DNA from: Methylibium sp.
GTDB lineage: Bacteria > Pseudomonadota > Gammaproteobacteria > Burkholderiales > Burkholderiaceae_C
Direction of reading: 5' to 3'
NCBI GenBank assembly: GCA_013824165.1
Contig: PNNH01000102.1
Location: forward strand, 1 to 64,000
Length of the DNA stretch: 64,000 bases
Part shown: positions 23,504 through 33,386 of the stretch, in pieces
Layout: each line of letters starts with the position of its first letter
Numbering within the stretch: position 1 is the stretch's first letter
Translations under genes and position numbers: made by a program
The notes under the pieces: model-generated
Database searches by the model: none
What the model was told of the DNA's origin: nothing
The model's input: the letters and a program-made list of their open reading frames with translations, nothing else

Positions 23504-24784
23504 ATGAGTACCGTTGCAGTCATTGGTCTTGGATATGTCGGCCTGCCCCTGGTGGTGGAGTTCGGCAAGCAGATGAAAACCATCGGCTTTGACATCGCGG
23601 TGTCGAAAGTCGACTCCTGCAAGGCAGGTGTGGATCCGTCGCGCGAGCTGACCGACGATCAGGTCAAGGCGGCGACGCAGGCCATCTACACCGCCGATCC
23701 GGCGATGTTGAAGGAAGCCGATATCGTCATCGTCGCCGTGCCCACACCGGTCGATGAAGCCCACATTCCCGACTTCAAGCCCCTGGTTGGCGCCAGCACT
23801 AGCGTGGGCCGCAACCTCAAGAAGGGTGCGATCGTGGTCTACGAAAGCACCGTCTATCCCGGTGCGACTGAAGAGGTCTGCATTCCAGTGCTGGAGCGCG
23901 AGTCCGGCCTGAAGTGGAAGCAGGACTTCTTTGTCGGCTACAGCCCTGAGCGCATCAACCCGGGCGACAAGGAACACACGCTGACCAAGATCCTGAAGAT
24001 CGTTTCGGGCGACACGCCGGCTACGCTGAACAAGGTGGCTGAGTTGTACGAGAAGATCATCGTTCCCGGTGTCCATCGCGCCTCAAGCATCAAGGCAGCC
24101 GAGGCCGCCAAGGTGATCGAGAACACCCAGCGCGATCTGAACATCGCGCTGATGAACGAGCTGGCCATCATCTTCGACAAGCTGGGCATCGACACCTCTG
24201 AGGTGCTGGAGGCGGCCGGCACGAAGTGGAACTTCCTGAAGTTCAAGCCCGGTCTGGTGGGTGGACACTGCATCGGCGTCGATCCCTACTACCTGACCCA
24301 CAAGGCCGACATGCTGGGCTACCACCCGCAAGTCATCCTGGCCGGCCGTCGCATCAACGACGGCATGGGCAAGTTCATTGCCGAGCAGACGATCAAGCAC
24401 ATGATCGCCGCCGGCAGCTACATCAAGGGCGCCCGCGTCAACGTGCTCGGCCTGACATTCAAGGAAAACTGCGGCGACCTGCGCAACTCCAAGGTGATCG
24501 ACATCATCAAGGAACTGCAGTCCTATGGCGTCGAAGTGTTTGTCACCGACCCGCAGGCTGATGTCGAGGAGGCCATGCACGAATACGGCGTACGCCTGCT
24601 GTCCTGGGACGACCTGCCGCGCGCGGATGCTGTGGTGGCAGCCGTCTCGCACCGGGAGTACCAGGCCCTGTCTGTCGACGACCTGGGCAAGAAGATGGTC
24701 AAGGGCGGGGCCTTCATTGACGTCAAGGCTGCCTTCGACGCCGAGGCGATCCAGGCTGCCGGCTACAAGCTCTGGCGTCTGTGA
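23504..24784 (+). CDS. tviB: UDP-N-acetylhexosamine 6-dehydrogenase, TviB/WbpO type
   Basis: A 426-residue nucleotide-sugar dehydrogenase that oxidises C6 of UDP-GlcNAc or UDP-GalNAc to a uronic acid with 2 NAD+. The Rossmann motif is VAVIGLGYVGLPLVVEFG at 4-21. Family-typical phrases shared with Salmonella TviB are IVVYESTVYPGATEE, VGYSPERINPGDKEH and AKVIENTQRDLNIALMNELA. The catalytic Cys is Cys256 in GGHCIGVDPYYLTHK. Lys and Asn residues of the active site are in place. It is encoded directly after xrtA and, with the amidotransferases, suggests amidated aminouronic acids in the polymer. Confidence 0.94.
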   Translation: MSTVAVIGLGYVGLPLVVEFGKQMKTIGFDIAVSKVDSCKAGVDPSRELTDDQVKAATQAIYTADPAMLKEADIVIVAVPTPVDEAHIPDFKPLVGASTSVGRNLKKGAIVVYESTVYPGATEEVCIPVLERESGLKWKQDFFVGYSPERINPGDKEHTLTKILKIVSGDTPATLNKVAELYEKIIVPGVHRASSIKAAEAAKVIENTQRDLNIALMNELAIIFDKLGIDTSEVLEAAGTKWNFLKFKPGLVGGHCIGVDPYYLTHKADMLGYHPQVILAGRRINDGMGKFIAEQTIKHMIAAGSYIKGARVNVLGLTFKENCGDLRNSKVIDIIKELQSYGVEVFVTDPQADVEEAMHEYGVRLLSWDDLPRADAVVAAVSHREYQALSVDDLGKKMVKGGAFIDVKAAFDAEAIQAAGYKLWRL

Positions 24785-24812
24785 TTCTTGCCTGAGCTGA
24801 TCCATCGCCACC

Positions 24813-26003
24813 ATGGTTGACGACTGCCGGCCGCTGATCCTCCACCTGCTCTATCGCTTCGATACTGGCGGGCTCGAGAACGGCATCGTCAACCTGATCA
24901 ATCAAATGCCGGAGTCCACTTATCGGCATGCTGTGGTGGCGCTGACCGAGGTCACATCGTTCCGCGAGCGGATCGTGCGACGTGACGTCGAGTTTGTTTC
25001 CTTGCACAAGCCGCCAGGGCAGGGCCTGTGGCTATATCCGAAAGTGCACGCGCTGTTTCGGCGTTTGCGGCCGGACATCGTGCACACCCGCAATCTGGCC
25101 GCGCTGGAGATGCAAGTGCCGGCATGGACTGCACGTGTGCCGGTTCGCATCCATGGCGAGCATGGGCGTGACGTGGGCGATCTTGACGGCAGCAATGTCC
25201 GCTACCAGCGCTTGCGCCGCGTCTATCGACCCTTCGTGCATCGCTATGTAGCGCTGTCGCGCGATCTGGCAGGCTACCTTGAAAACAAGGTCGGCGTGCC
25301 TGGCGAGCGCATCGCGCAGATCTACAACGGCGTTGATCTGACGCGTTTTGACGCTGGCGGTGCGCAGGCTCCTTCCGATTTCCCGTTTGCGTCACCTGGG
25401 CTGTGGTGCCTGGGTACTGTTGGGCGGATGCAGGAAGTCAAGGACACGGTGCAACTCGCGCGAGCATTTGTGCTGCTGCTTCAGCAGCAGCCGGCGTTGG
25501 CGGAAACTTTGCGCCTGGTCATGGTGGGCGACGGGCCCCTTCGCGCTCAGGCTCAGGCGGTGCTTGACTCGGCCGGCGTGGCGCATCTGGCCTGGTTGCC
25601 GGGTGATCGCAGCGACGTGCCGGCCATTCTGGGCGCTCTGGACTGCTTCGTCCTGCCCTCGCTGGCCGAAGGCATCTCCAACGGCATCCTTGAAGCCATG
25701 GCCAGCTGCCTGCCTGTCGTGGCGACAGCGGTTGGAGGCAACCCGGAACTGGTGCAAGAGGGACGCACCGGTCTGCTGGTGCCGCCGGCCGACCTGCAGG
25801 CGCTGGCGAGTGCCTTGCTCAGCCTGGCGACGGACCCCGAGCGCGCGGCCGGGATGGGCGATGCCGGGCGCCGCCGTGCCGTCGATACCTTCAGCCTGCC
25901 TGCTATGGTTGATGCCTACCGGTCGATGTACGACAGCCTGCTGGCTTCGTCCCGCGGCCAAACCGTGCCCGCGCCGAACCTGAACCCTCATCGAAAGCTC
26001 TGA
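24813..26003 (+). CDS. Glycosyltransferase, XrtA/PEP-CTERM system (TIGR03088-like)
   Basis: A 396-residue GT4 enzyme. The N-terminal domain opens LILHLLYRFDTGGLENGIVN, with the acceptor-side TGGLE loop. The C-terminal domain has LGTVGRMQEVKDTVQLARAF, VMVGDGPLRAQAQ and the nucleotide-sugar-binding LPSLAEGISNGILEAMASCL. It adds one of the repeat-unit sugars at the cytoplasmic membrane. It is placed between the dehydrogenase and the amidotransferase, exactly as in other XrtA loci. Confidence 0.93.
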   Translation: MVDDCRPLILHLLYRFDTGGLENGIVNLINQMPESTYRHAVVALTEVTSFRERIVRRDVEFVSLHKPPGQGLWLYPKVHALFRRLRPDIVHTRNLAALEMQVPAWTARVPVRIHGEHGRDVGDLDGSNVRYQRLRRVYRPFVHRYVALSRDLAGYLENKVGVPGERIAQIYNGVDLTRFDAGGAQAPSDFPFASPGLWCLGTVGRMQEVKDTVQLARAFVLLLQQQPALAETLRLVMVGDGPLRAQAQAVLDSAGVAHLAWLPGDRSDVPAILGALDCFVLPSLAEGISNGILEAMASCLPVVATAVGGNPELVQEGRTGLLVPPADLQALASALLSLATDPERAAGMGDAGRRRAVDTFSLPAMVDAYRSMYDSLLASSRGQTVPAPNLNPHRKL

Positions 26004-26007
26004 CACC

Positions 26008-27945
26008 ATGTGTGGAATCACCGGTATCTTCGACACACGCGGACAGCGCAGCATCGACACCGCGGCGCTGCAGCGCATGAACGAGTCGCAGCAGCATCGC
26101 GGCCCGGACGAGGGCAGCGTCCATCTGGAGCCGGGCCTCGGCCTGGGGCACCGCCGCCTGTCCATCATCGACGTGGCCACCGGCCAGCAGCCGCTGTTCA
26201 ATGAGGACGGCTCGGTCGTGGTGGTCTTCAATGGCGAGATCTACAACTATCAGTCGCTGATTCCTGAGCTGCAGGCGCTCGGCCATGTCTTCCATACCAA
26301 GAGCGACACCGAAGTCATCGTGCATGCCTGGGAATCCTGGGGCGAGGATTGCGTCAAGCGCTTCCGCGGCATGTTTGCATTCGCCCTATGGGACCGCAAC
26401 CAGCAGACCTTCTTCATGGCGCGCGACCGCCTGGGCGTGAAGCCGATGTTCTATGCGCTGCTGGACGACGGACAGCTGCTGTTCGGCTCCGAGCTCAAGT
26501 CGGTGCTGGCCCACGGCGGTCTGCGCCGCGACCTGGACCCGCTGGCGGTAGAAGAGTACTTCGCACTCGGCTATGTGGCCGAGCCGCGGACCATCTTCCG
26601 TCAGGCCAAGAAGTTGCCGCCCGGCCACAGCCTGTGCGTTCGGCGTGGCGAGCCCGTTGGCCAGACGCGCGAATTCTGGGATCTCCGCTTCAGCCTGGAA
26701 AACAATATCAGCCTTGCCGATGCCTGCGTCGAGCTCGACCACCGGCTGCAGGAGTCCGTCAAGCTGCGCATGATCTCGGAGGTTCCGCTGGGGGCCTTCC
26801 TGTCTGGTGGCGTAGATTCCAGTGCGGTGGTGGCCACGATGGCCGGCCTGTCCGACACGCCCGTCAACACCTGCTCGATCGCCTTCGACGATCCGGCCTT
26901 TAACGAATCGGCCTTTGCCCAACTGGTGGCCGACCGCTACCACACGGCCCATTCGGTGGAGACAGTCAAGAGCGATGACTTTGACCTGATCGATACCCTG
27001 GCCCGCCTGTACGACGAGCCCTATGCCGACAGCTCGGCCATTCCCACCTACCGCGTCTGCCAGCTGGCGCGCAAGCATGTGACGGTGGCGCTGTCCGGCG
27101 ACGGTGGTGACGAGACCTTCGGCGGCTACCGACGCTATCGCATGCACCTGATGGAAGAGCGCATGCGCTCAGCCATGCCACAGGCGCTGCGCCGCCCGCT
27201 GTTCGGCATGCTGGGCCGTCTGTACCCCAAGGCCGACTGGGCGCCGCGTGTGTTCCGGGCCAAGACCACATTCGAAGGCATCGCCCGCACCTCGGTGGAA
27301 GGCTACTTTCACACCATGTCGCTGATGCGCGATCCGATGCGGGCCGAGCTGTTCAGTGATCGTTTCAAGGCCGAGCTGGGCGGCTATTCGGCACTGGAAG
27401 TGTTCGATCGCCACGCCGCGCGTGTCGACAGCGAGGACCCGCTGGCCCTGATCCAGTATCTCGACATGAAGACCTACCTGGTGGGTGACATCAACACCAA
27501 GGTCGACCGGGCCAGCATGGCGCACTCGCTCGAAGTGCGTGAGCCGCTGATGGACCATGAGCTGGTGGAGTGGATGGCCACCTTGCCATCGTCACTGAAG
27601 ATCCGCGGCCAGGAGGGCAAGTTCCTGCTCAAGAAGGCGCTGGAGCCGAAGCTGCCCGACGATGTGCTGTACCGTCCCAAGATGGGCTTCGCGGTGCCCC
27701 TGGCCCGCTGGTTCCGCGGCCCGCTGCGCGACCGCATGCGCGAGGCTATCCTAGGCCCGCGGCTGGCCGAGACAGGCTGGTTCAACCGTGCCTATCTGGA
27801 GCACCTGATCGAGGCACACCTCTCAGGTGCCCGCGACTACAGCGCGCCGCTGTGGAGCCTGCTGATGTTCGAGGCCTTCCTGCGCAATGTGCTGGGCGAT
27901 GCGAAGCTGGAGAGCCGCGACAACGAACTGGCAAGGGCTGCCTGA
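26008..27945 (+). CDS. XrtA-system amidotransferase, asparagine synthetase-like
   Basis: A 645-residue class-II glutamine amidotransferase/asparagine-synthase homologue (TIGR03108 type). Cys2 (MCGITGIFDTRG) is the glutaminase nucleophile and the N-terminal domain is intact (QQHRGPDEGSV, GHRRLSIID, FNGEIYNY). The synthetase domain has the PP-loop SGGVDSS at 266-272 and SGDGGDETFGGYRRYR. It probably adenylates a sugar carboxylate and converts it to an amide with glutamine nitrogen, rather than making asparagine. It starts 4 bases after the glycosyltransferase stop. Compare two further homologues at 30384 and 40247, which lack Cys2. Confidence 0.93.
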   Translation: MCGITGIFDTRGQRSIDTAALQRMNESQQHRGPDEGSVHLEPGLGLGHRRLSIIDVATGQQPLFNEDGSVVVVFNGEIYNYQSLIPELQALGHVFHTKSDTEVIVHAWESWGEDCVKRFRGMFAFALWDRNQQTFFMARDRLGVKPMFYALLDDGQLLFGSELKSVLAHGGLRRDLDPLAVEEYFALGYVAEPRTIFRQAKKLPPGHSLCVRRGEPVGQTREFWDLRFSLENNISLADACVELDHRLQESVKLRMISEVPLGAFLSGGVDSSAVVATMAGLSDTPVNTCSIAFDDPAFNESAFAQLVADRYHTAHSVETVKSDDFDLIDTLARLYDEPYADSSAIPTYRVCQLARKHVTVALSGDGGDETFGGYRRYRMHLMEERMRSAMPQALRRPLFGMLGRLYPKADWAPRVFRAKTTFEGIARTSVEGYFHTMSLMRDPMRAELFSDRFKAELGGYSALEVFDRHAARVDSEDPLALIQYLDMKTYLVGDINTKVDRASMAHSLEVREPLMDHELVEWMATLPSSLKIRGQEGKFLLKKALEPKLPDDVLYRPKMGFAVPLARWFRGPLRDRMREAILGPRLAETGWFNRAYLEHLIEAHLSGARDYSAPLWSLLMFEAFLRNVLGDAKLESRDNELARAA

Positions 27946-28047
27946 GCATGAGGGGCGTTCCCCGTCCGCGGGCAGGCATGCTTGCCAACCGCTTGAATCA
28001 GCATCGTTCGCAGACGTGCGCAGGCAACTATCTAGAGGGGGCTGAGC

Positions 28048-29343
28048 GTGCGTGACTTGCTTTTCGGGGGCATCTTGCTCGCAGGCGTGCTGTACGGTAT
28101 CCGTGCGCCTTGGGTTGCCATCATCGGCTGGACTTGGATCAGCATGATGAACCCGCATGCCTACAGCTGGAGGTTCCATGACTTCCCAGTGGCTCAAGTC
28201 TTTGCGCTCAGCGCATTTACCGGCCTTCTGGTGTCGAAGGACAAGAAGCAGTTTGTGATCACACGTGAGACGGTCGTGTTCATGCTGTTCATGGCCTGGA
28301 TGTGCATCACACTGCCGTTCTCGTTCTTCTTCAACGACAGCTTCGAGCTATGGAAGCGAGTCATGAAGATCGATGTGATGCTACTGTTGACGCTAGCGGT
28401 GCTCTATACGCGTAAGCACATCATGGCGTTCGCCTGGATCGTCGCGCTATCGCTGGCTTTTTATGGCGTCAAGGGCGGCCTTTTCACACTGGCGCACGGC
28501 GGAAGTTACAAGGTCTGGGGTCCTGATGGTGGCTACATCGAGGGCAACAACGAAATCGGCTTGGCGCTGGTCATGATCATTCCCCTGCTGATGTTCCTGA
28601 AGACTACGGTCGAGGGGAAGTGGGGCAGGCGGGCGCTGACGGGCATCATGTTGTTGTGCGCCATTGCCGCACTTGGCACGCACTCGCGCGGCGCGTTGTT
28701 GGCCATCAGTGCGATGTTGGTGGTCATGTGGTGGCGCAGCGAGCGGCGCATGCTCGGCCTGCTATTGTTGCCCGTCATTGCGGTGGCGATGTTGTCCTTC
28801 ATGCCCGAAGCATGGTGGGATCGCATGGGCACGATCAAGACCTACCAGGATGACAGTTCGGCGCTGGGGCGCATCAATGCCTGGATCTTTGCGTGGAACC
28901 TGGCCCTGGACAACTTCTTCGGTGGCGGCTTCATGGTCACCAAGCGCGCCCTGTTCCTGCTCTATGCGCCCGAGCCGGATCGCATGCACGCGGCCCACAG
29001 CATCTATTTCATGGTGCTGGGCGAGCATGGCTTCGTCGGCTTGTTCCTGTTCCTGCTGCTGTTCGTGCTGACCTGGTTCTCGGCCGGGCGGCTGCGCAAG
29101 CTTGGGCGCTTGCAGCCTGAAACCAAGTGGCTCTCTGACCTGGGGGCGATGTGTCAGGTGAGTCTGGCTGGCTATGCCGTCGGCGGAGCCTTTCTCAGCC
29201 TTTCTTATTGGGACTTACCGTACAACATCATGGCCCTGGTCGTCTTGGGTAACCGATGGTTGGACAACAAGCAATGGTTGACTGAGCCCGCCAAAGTCGA
29301 GTTCTTCAGTTTTGGCAAAAAGAAGAAAGCCAAACTCGCATGA
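28048..29343 (+). CDS. O-antigen ligase/polymerase-like membrane protein, XrtA system
   Basis: A 431-residue multi-pass membrane protein of the Wzy/WaaL-like superfamily, matching the XrtA-associated putative O-glycosylation ligase (TIGR03097). The N-terminus reads RDLLFGGILLAGVLYGIRAP and the family phrase WIWISMMNPH-like stretch appears as WTWISMMNPHAYSW. A large periplasmic loop follows the mid-protein helices and holds HGGSYKVWGPDGGYIEGNNE. The later segment AAHSIYFMVLGEHGFVGLFL carries the His expected of these enzymes. It starts at GTG 28048 after AGAGGGGG. It may polymerise repeat units or transfer them to protein. Confidence 0.9.
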   Translation: MRDLLFGGILLAGVLYGIRAPWVAIIGWTWISMMNPHAYSWRFHDFPVAQVFALSAFTGLLVSKDKKQFVITRETVVFMLFMAWMCITLPFSFFFNDSFELWKRVMKIDVMLLLTLAVLYTRKHIMAFAWIVALSLAFYGVKGGLFTLAHGGSYKVWGPDGGYIEGNNEIGLALVMIIPLLMFLKTTVEGKWGRRALTGIMLLCAIAALGTHSRGALLAISAMLVVMWWRSERRMLGLLLLPVIAVAMLSFMPEAWWDRMGTIKTYQDDSSALGRINAWIFAWNLALDNFFGGGFMVTKRALFLLYAPEPDRMHAAHSIYFMVLGEHGFVGLFLFLLLFVLTWFSAGRLRKLGRLQPETKWLSDLGAMCQVSLAGYAVGGAFLSLSYWDLPYNIMALVVLGNRWLDNKQWLTEPAKVEFFSFGKKKKAKLA

Positions 29344-30305
29344 GCCCGCTGTCGCTGGCCTTCTCGGCCCTGTCCCCTGCCGGGCCGCGGGCCGGCCTCA
29401 ACATCTTCATTTTCCACCGCGTGCTGGCTGAGCCCGATCCCTTGTTTCCGGGCGAGGTTGATGCCGAACGATTCAAGCGCATGCTCGGCTGGCTGCGCGA
29501 CTGGTTCAATGTCCTGCCGCTGAACGAGGCGATCCGTCTGCAGGACCAGGGCCGCCTTCCGGCCCGGGCCGCGGCAATCACTTTCGACGATGGCTACGCC
29601 GACAACCACGACATCGCGATGCCACTGCTGGAAGAGGCGGGGATGAACGCCAGCTTCTTCATCGCCACTGGTTTTCTCGATGGCGGGCGGATGTGGAATG
29701 ACAGCCTGATCGAGGCGGTCCGACACACACGACTCGAACACCTGGATGTCAGCGACTTGGCGCCAGCCCTGGCCGATCTGCCCCGGATGCCGGTGGGCTC
29801 CTGGGACCAGCGCCGCCAGGCGGTACAGGCCCTGATCGGCCGCGCCAAATACCTGGCGCCCGAGCCGCGCCTGGCCCTGGTTGAGGCTGTGCTGGCACGT
29901 GCTGGCGTGCAGGCCTCGACCCGCCTGATGATGAGTTCTGATCAGGTTCGGGCAATGCGCAACCGCGGCATGGTCATCGGTGCGCACACGGTCAACCATC
30001 CGATTCTTGCCGGGCTGGATGATGCGCAGGCGCGCCAGGAAATCCTCAGCAGCAAGCTGACGCTGGAGGCTCTGCTGGACGAACGCGTCGGGCTGTTCGC
30101 CTATCCGAACGGCAAGCCGGGCGTCGACTACTCGCCGGCCAGCGTGGCCGTGGCGCGAGCCTGTGGCTTCGATGCGGCGGTCTCGACGCAGCACGGGGTC
30201 GCACGGCGCGATACGGATCGCTTTGAACTGCCTCGCTTCACGCCCTGGGACCCGTCGCGCTGGCGCTTCGGCCTGCGCATGGCGCGGCACTTGGCGCGCC
30301 ACTGA
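29340..30305 (+). CDS. Polysaccharide deacetylase family protein
   Basis: A 321-residue NodB-fold esterase, second in the locus. Motif 1 is AAITFDDGYADNHDI with the Asp pair. The metal-ligand motif 2 is GMVIGAHTVNHPIL, with His where the canonical motif has HSxxH. The C-terminal motif is LFAYPNGKPGVDYS. It begins GLNIFIFHRVLAEPDPLFPG, like deacetylases of the XrtA locus and of capsule clusters. No clear signal peptide is present. The ATG overlaps the ligase stop (ATGA). It is the last plus-strand gene before the convergent minus block; the 78 bases between hold only GC-rich hairpins without T-tails. Confidence 0.9.
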   Translation: MSPLSLAFSALSPAGPRAGLNIFIFHRVLAEPDPLFPGEVDAERFKRMLGWLRDWFNVLPLNEAIRLQDQGRLPARAAAITFDDGYADNHDIAMPLLEEAGMNASFFIATGFLDGGRMWNDSLIEAVRHTRLEHLDVSDLAPALADLPRMPVGSWDQRRQAVQALIGRAKYLAPEPRLALVEAVLARAGVQASTRLMMSSDQVRAMRNRGMVIGAHTVNHPILAGLDDAQARQEILSSKLTLEALLDERVGLFAYPNGKPGVDYSPASVAVARACGFDAAVSTQHGVARRDTDRFELPRFTPWDPSRWRFGLRMARHLARH

Positions 30306-30383
30306 TCCCGGCCCGTTCGCGGGCTGCGAGTCCAGGCCAAAGCCAGTGAGGTCGCCCCCGACGGGCGGGCCGCATGCGCCCGC

Positions 30384-32093
30384 TTAGGCGCTCAGGCGGA
30401 AGTCCGGCGCCTTGGCGCGAAGCCACTGCTCCAGCATCATCAGGATCCAGATCATCTCGCCGTAGTAGCCCGGCGTCTCGCGCAGCAGGCGGCCGAGCAG
30501 GGCATCGGCGAAGGGCGCGTTGACGATGCCGCGCTGTACCAGCGAGCGCACTGCGTCCTGCGACAACTGTTGCAGGCCTTCGTGCTGCAAGGTCCAGACG
30601 CCGAAGGGCAGACCGAAGCCCTGCTTCTTCTTCGTCAGGATCTCGTCCGGCAAGAAACCGCGCAGCGCTTCCTTGAAGAACCAGCGCAACTTCAAGCCGC
30701 GCAGTTTGTAGGCATCCGGCAGCGACATCGAGAAGGCCAGCAGATCGTCGTCCAGCATCGGGAAGCCGACCGACACACCGGCCAGCCGGGTCGTCTCGCG
30801 CACCTTGGGCAGATCGCTTTCACCCAGCGTGTAACGCCAGTCGAAGGCCAGGGTGGTGTCCAGTTCACTGGCGCCTTGCACTGCCGACCAGACGGCCTGC
30901 TGGTGCCGCGGCGGTGCCTGCAGATCGACCTGGGCCAGGAACGCCGGCGTCAGCACCTGGGCCGGACCCAGGCGCAGGATCAGGTTGTAGGCCTGCAGGC
31001 GGTGCGGCATCGGGTCATTCGCCTGCTCCACATAGCTGTGGCCCTTCTTCAGCCCGGGGGTGCGGGACGCGAAGTCGCTCAGGAACAGCGGATCGAGCAG
31101 GTGCTTGCGCAGTGGTGCCGGCACCTGGCTCCACCAGGAGAACACCCGCTGCTTCGCGTAGCGCGAGTTGCCGCCGAACAGCTCGTCGCCGCCGTCGCCC
31201 GCCAGCATGTGGGTGAAGCCGTCGTCATGCGCCTTCATCGCGCAGTAGTAGGCCGGCAGGGCGGACGAGTTGCCGAAGGGCTGGTCGTAGTGTGCCGCCA
31301 CCCGAGGGATGCCGGCCACCAGGTCCTGCGGCGTCACGTAGTACTCGTGGTGGTCTGTGCCGAAGTGGCGCGCCGCGATGCGGGCGAACTCCATCTCGTC
31401 ATAGCCCTGCGCGTCGAAGCCAATCGAGTAGGTCGCGGCCTGCCCACCCGAGGCTCGCGCCGCCATGCCCGCAACGGTCGAGCTGTCGGTGCCGCCGCTC
31501 AGAAAGCAGGCCGCCTTGCCTGCGTCCAGCTGGCGCGACACGGCGGTCTCCAGCAGCGCGAGGAACTGGCTGCGCGCCGTGTCGAAGTTCGTCGATGCGT
31601 CGGGCTTGAACTGCGGCACCCAGTAGGGTTCGACCAGCAGGCGCCCCTGGTCGAACCAGGCGTAATGCGCCGCCGGGAGTCGCTGAACATTCTTGAAGAC
31701 CGTGCGCGGCGACGGGATGCAGTGGAAGTAGAGATAGTCGAAGACCGCCTGCAGGTCCAGATCCGCGGCGCTGCCGAGATCATCGGCACGCTCGGCGCAG
31801 TGCAGCGCCGAAGCTTCGCTGCGGAAGCACAGGGTCTCGATGGCGAAACGGTCGACGGCGATCAGGTGCCGACCCTGACCGTCCGAGAGATGCATCGAGA
31901 ACGGGCCGCTCAGGCTGGCTAGCAGCGATCTGCGTTCGCCGGCGGGCAGGCCTGGGTCGAGCAGGCGGTTGACCAGCGCATCGGGCAGGGGGCCGGCCGA
32001 GGCGCTGTCGCCGTCAATCGGACCTGGCATGCGCGGCCGTCCCTTGACAGTGGCATGGGGGCGATGGGCGGCCGGTGCGGTTTCGATGCTCAT
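30384..32093 (-). CDS. Asparagine synthetase-like protein lacking the glutaminase cysteine
   Basis: A 569-residue homologue of AsnB. The synthetase domain is intact: PP-loop SGGTDSS at 199-205, LAGDGGDELFGG at 298-308 and KKKQGFGLPFGVW near the C-terminus. The N-terminal domain is shortened and diverged; there is no Met-Cys start and the first clearly homologous phrase is HLIAVDRFAIETLCFR. It therefore cannot use glutamine in the usual way and must take ammonia or another amine as acceptor. The start may be the internal ATG for MPGPIDGDSA. It is the last gene of a long minus-strand operon. The likely role is amide formation on a sugar acid or an amino-acid substituent. Confidence 0.88.
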   Translation of the reverse strand: MSIETAPAAHRPHATVKGRPRMPGPIDGDSASAGPLPDALVNRLLDPGLPAGERRSLLASLSGPFSMHLSDGQGRHLIAVDRFAIETLCFRSEASALHCAERADDLGSAADLDLQAVFDYLYFHCIPSPRTVFKNVQRLPAAHYAWFDQGRLLVEPYWVPQFKPDASTNFDTARSQFLALLETAVSRQLDAGKAACFLSGGTDSSTVAGMAARASGGQAATYSIGFDAQGYDEMEFARIAARHFGTDHHEYYVTPQDLVAGIPRVAAHYDQPFGNSSALPAYYCAMKAHDDGFTHMLAGDGGDELFGGNSRYAKQRVFSWWSQVPAPLRKHLLDPLFLSDFASRTPGLKKGHSYVEQANDPMPHRLQAYNLILRLGPAQVLTPAFLAQVDLQAPPRHQQAVWSAVQGASELDTTLAFDWRYTLGESDLPKVRETTRLAGVSVGFPMLDDDLLAFSMSLPDAYKLRGLKLRWFFKEALRGFLPDEILTKKKQGFGLPFGVWTLQHEGLQQLSQDAVRSLVQRGIVNAPFADALLGRLLRETPGYYGEMIWILMMLEQWLRAKAPDFRLSA

Positions 32094-32165
32094 TCGATTC
32101 AGGCTTGTGGTTTTCGGGGCGGATTCTCGCCGAGCCGCAAGCGGCTGGCGAGGCGGGCAGGGCGC

Positions 32166-33386
32166 TCAAACGGGGGCGAGCTCCTGCAAGGCACCGGGGT
32201 GTCGGGCCGGATGAATCAGGGCGCGCGAGTTGCGCGGGTGCTGGTATTCGCGGGTCGGAACCATGGATGCGTCGGGCAGCGAGGCCGCTGCGATGGCCTG
32301 GCCGACGGCACGCGCTCCGGCGCGCAGTCGGTAGTCCTCGCGCGTCGGCCGTGCGAGCTGGTCCCAGTCCACACGCACGTTGCCGGCAGCAACCAGGTTG
32401 GCAGTCGTCAGCCGCGCTGCTCCGCCGACCAGCAGGTTATTGACAGCCCAGGCCTGCGATGGGCCGGGCTTGACGAAGAGGTAGATGCCATTTGCTGGCC
32501 GCTTGTCGATCAGGGTGTTGTGCGACATGCGCAGTTCGTTGACGGGCCAGGCGTAGCCTTCGACACCAAAGGACACCATGGTGCTGTTGCGCGTCGTCGA
32601 GCTCTGCTGGATCAGGTTGCCGACCGCCAGGGCCCGGCCGCCGCTCGGGAACTCCAGTTCGTAGCTGGCCTCACCGCCAATCTCATCGCTCAGCCGGTTG
32701 TAGAGGATCAAGGATTCGGCGGCGCGCGACTTGATCAGCTGACCTTCGTTGGCATGGTGGAAGTAGCTGCCGCTGACTGAGAGCCTGGCAATCTTGCCGG
32801 CATAGAGCTGGTGCGACTGGCCGTCGCCATAACCGTTCCAGCCGAACTCGCAGTTCTCGATCTCCAGCACAGCCAGGCCGTCATTGCCGCTCAGCAGACC
32901 GGTCTGGTTGTGGAAGAAGCCGCAGTCGCGCAACAGCAGGCTGCCGCGCTCGAAGCGGATGCCTGCGCCATTCCGGTCAGGCACGACCGTCTCGCGGAAA
33001 TCGAATCCTTCGATGCTGATGCGATGTGCCCGCACGACCCAGATTGCCTTGCCTTCCACGGCACGGCCAGCGGCCGCGATGTCGACCCTGCCGCCGATGG
33101 CGCGGAGGCTCAGACCGTCCTTGTCCACGGTGGCAGTGTCACCGGGGTAGCTGCCGGCATCCACCACGATGGTGCTGCCCGGACGCGCGGCACGAATGGC
33201 ATCACCGATGCGCGAAAAGCTGCGGCCTGGACCGACCCGCAGTGTGCTGGTCTTGTCAGCCGGTGGCGGTGAAGCCGTCTGATTGCCGATGGCAGGCGGC
33301 GCCAGCATGCTGCCCATCCCGGCCAGCAGCAGGTGGCGCCGTTGGCGGTCTGCAGCGCGGCAGAGCGCCAGGTGGGCGGCTGTCAC
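32166..33386 (-). CDS. Right-handed parallel beta-helix protein
   Basis: A 406-residue exported protein with repeated beta-helix rungs. An N-terminal signal-like segment (HLLLAGMGSMLAPPAIG) precedes LRVGPGRSFSRIGDAIRAAR, the typical opening of pectate-lyase-like folds, and SIVV-type rungs with IEGFDFRETVV, LEIENCEFGWNGYG and LSVSGSYFHHANEG. Such proteins are lyases, epimerases or structural binders of acidic polysaccharides; the active site cannot be told from sequence alone. Start overlap with the TPR gene upstream is 4 bases. A likely role is trimming or epimerising the polymer in the periplasm. Confidence 0.8.
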   Translation of the reverse strand: MTAAHLALCRAADRQRRHLLLAGMGSMLAPPAIGNQTASPPPADKTSTLRVGPGRSFSRIGDAIRAARPGSTIVVDAGSYPGDTATVDKDGLSLRAIGGRVDIAAAGRAVEGKAIWVVRAHRISIEGFDFRETVVPDRNGAGIRFERGSLLLRDCGFFHNQTGLLSGNDGLAVLEIENCEFGWNGYGDGQSHQLYAGKIARLSVSGSYFHHANEGQLIKSRAAESLILYNRLSDEIGGEASYELEFPSGGRALAVGNLIQQSSTTRNSTMVSFGVEGYAWPVNELRMSHNTLIDKRPANGIYLFVKPGPSQAWAVNNLLVGGAARLTTANLVAAGNVRVDWDQLARPTREDYRLRAGARAVGQAIAAASLPDASMVPTREYQHPRNSRALIHPARHPGALQELAPV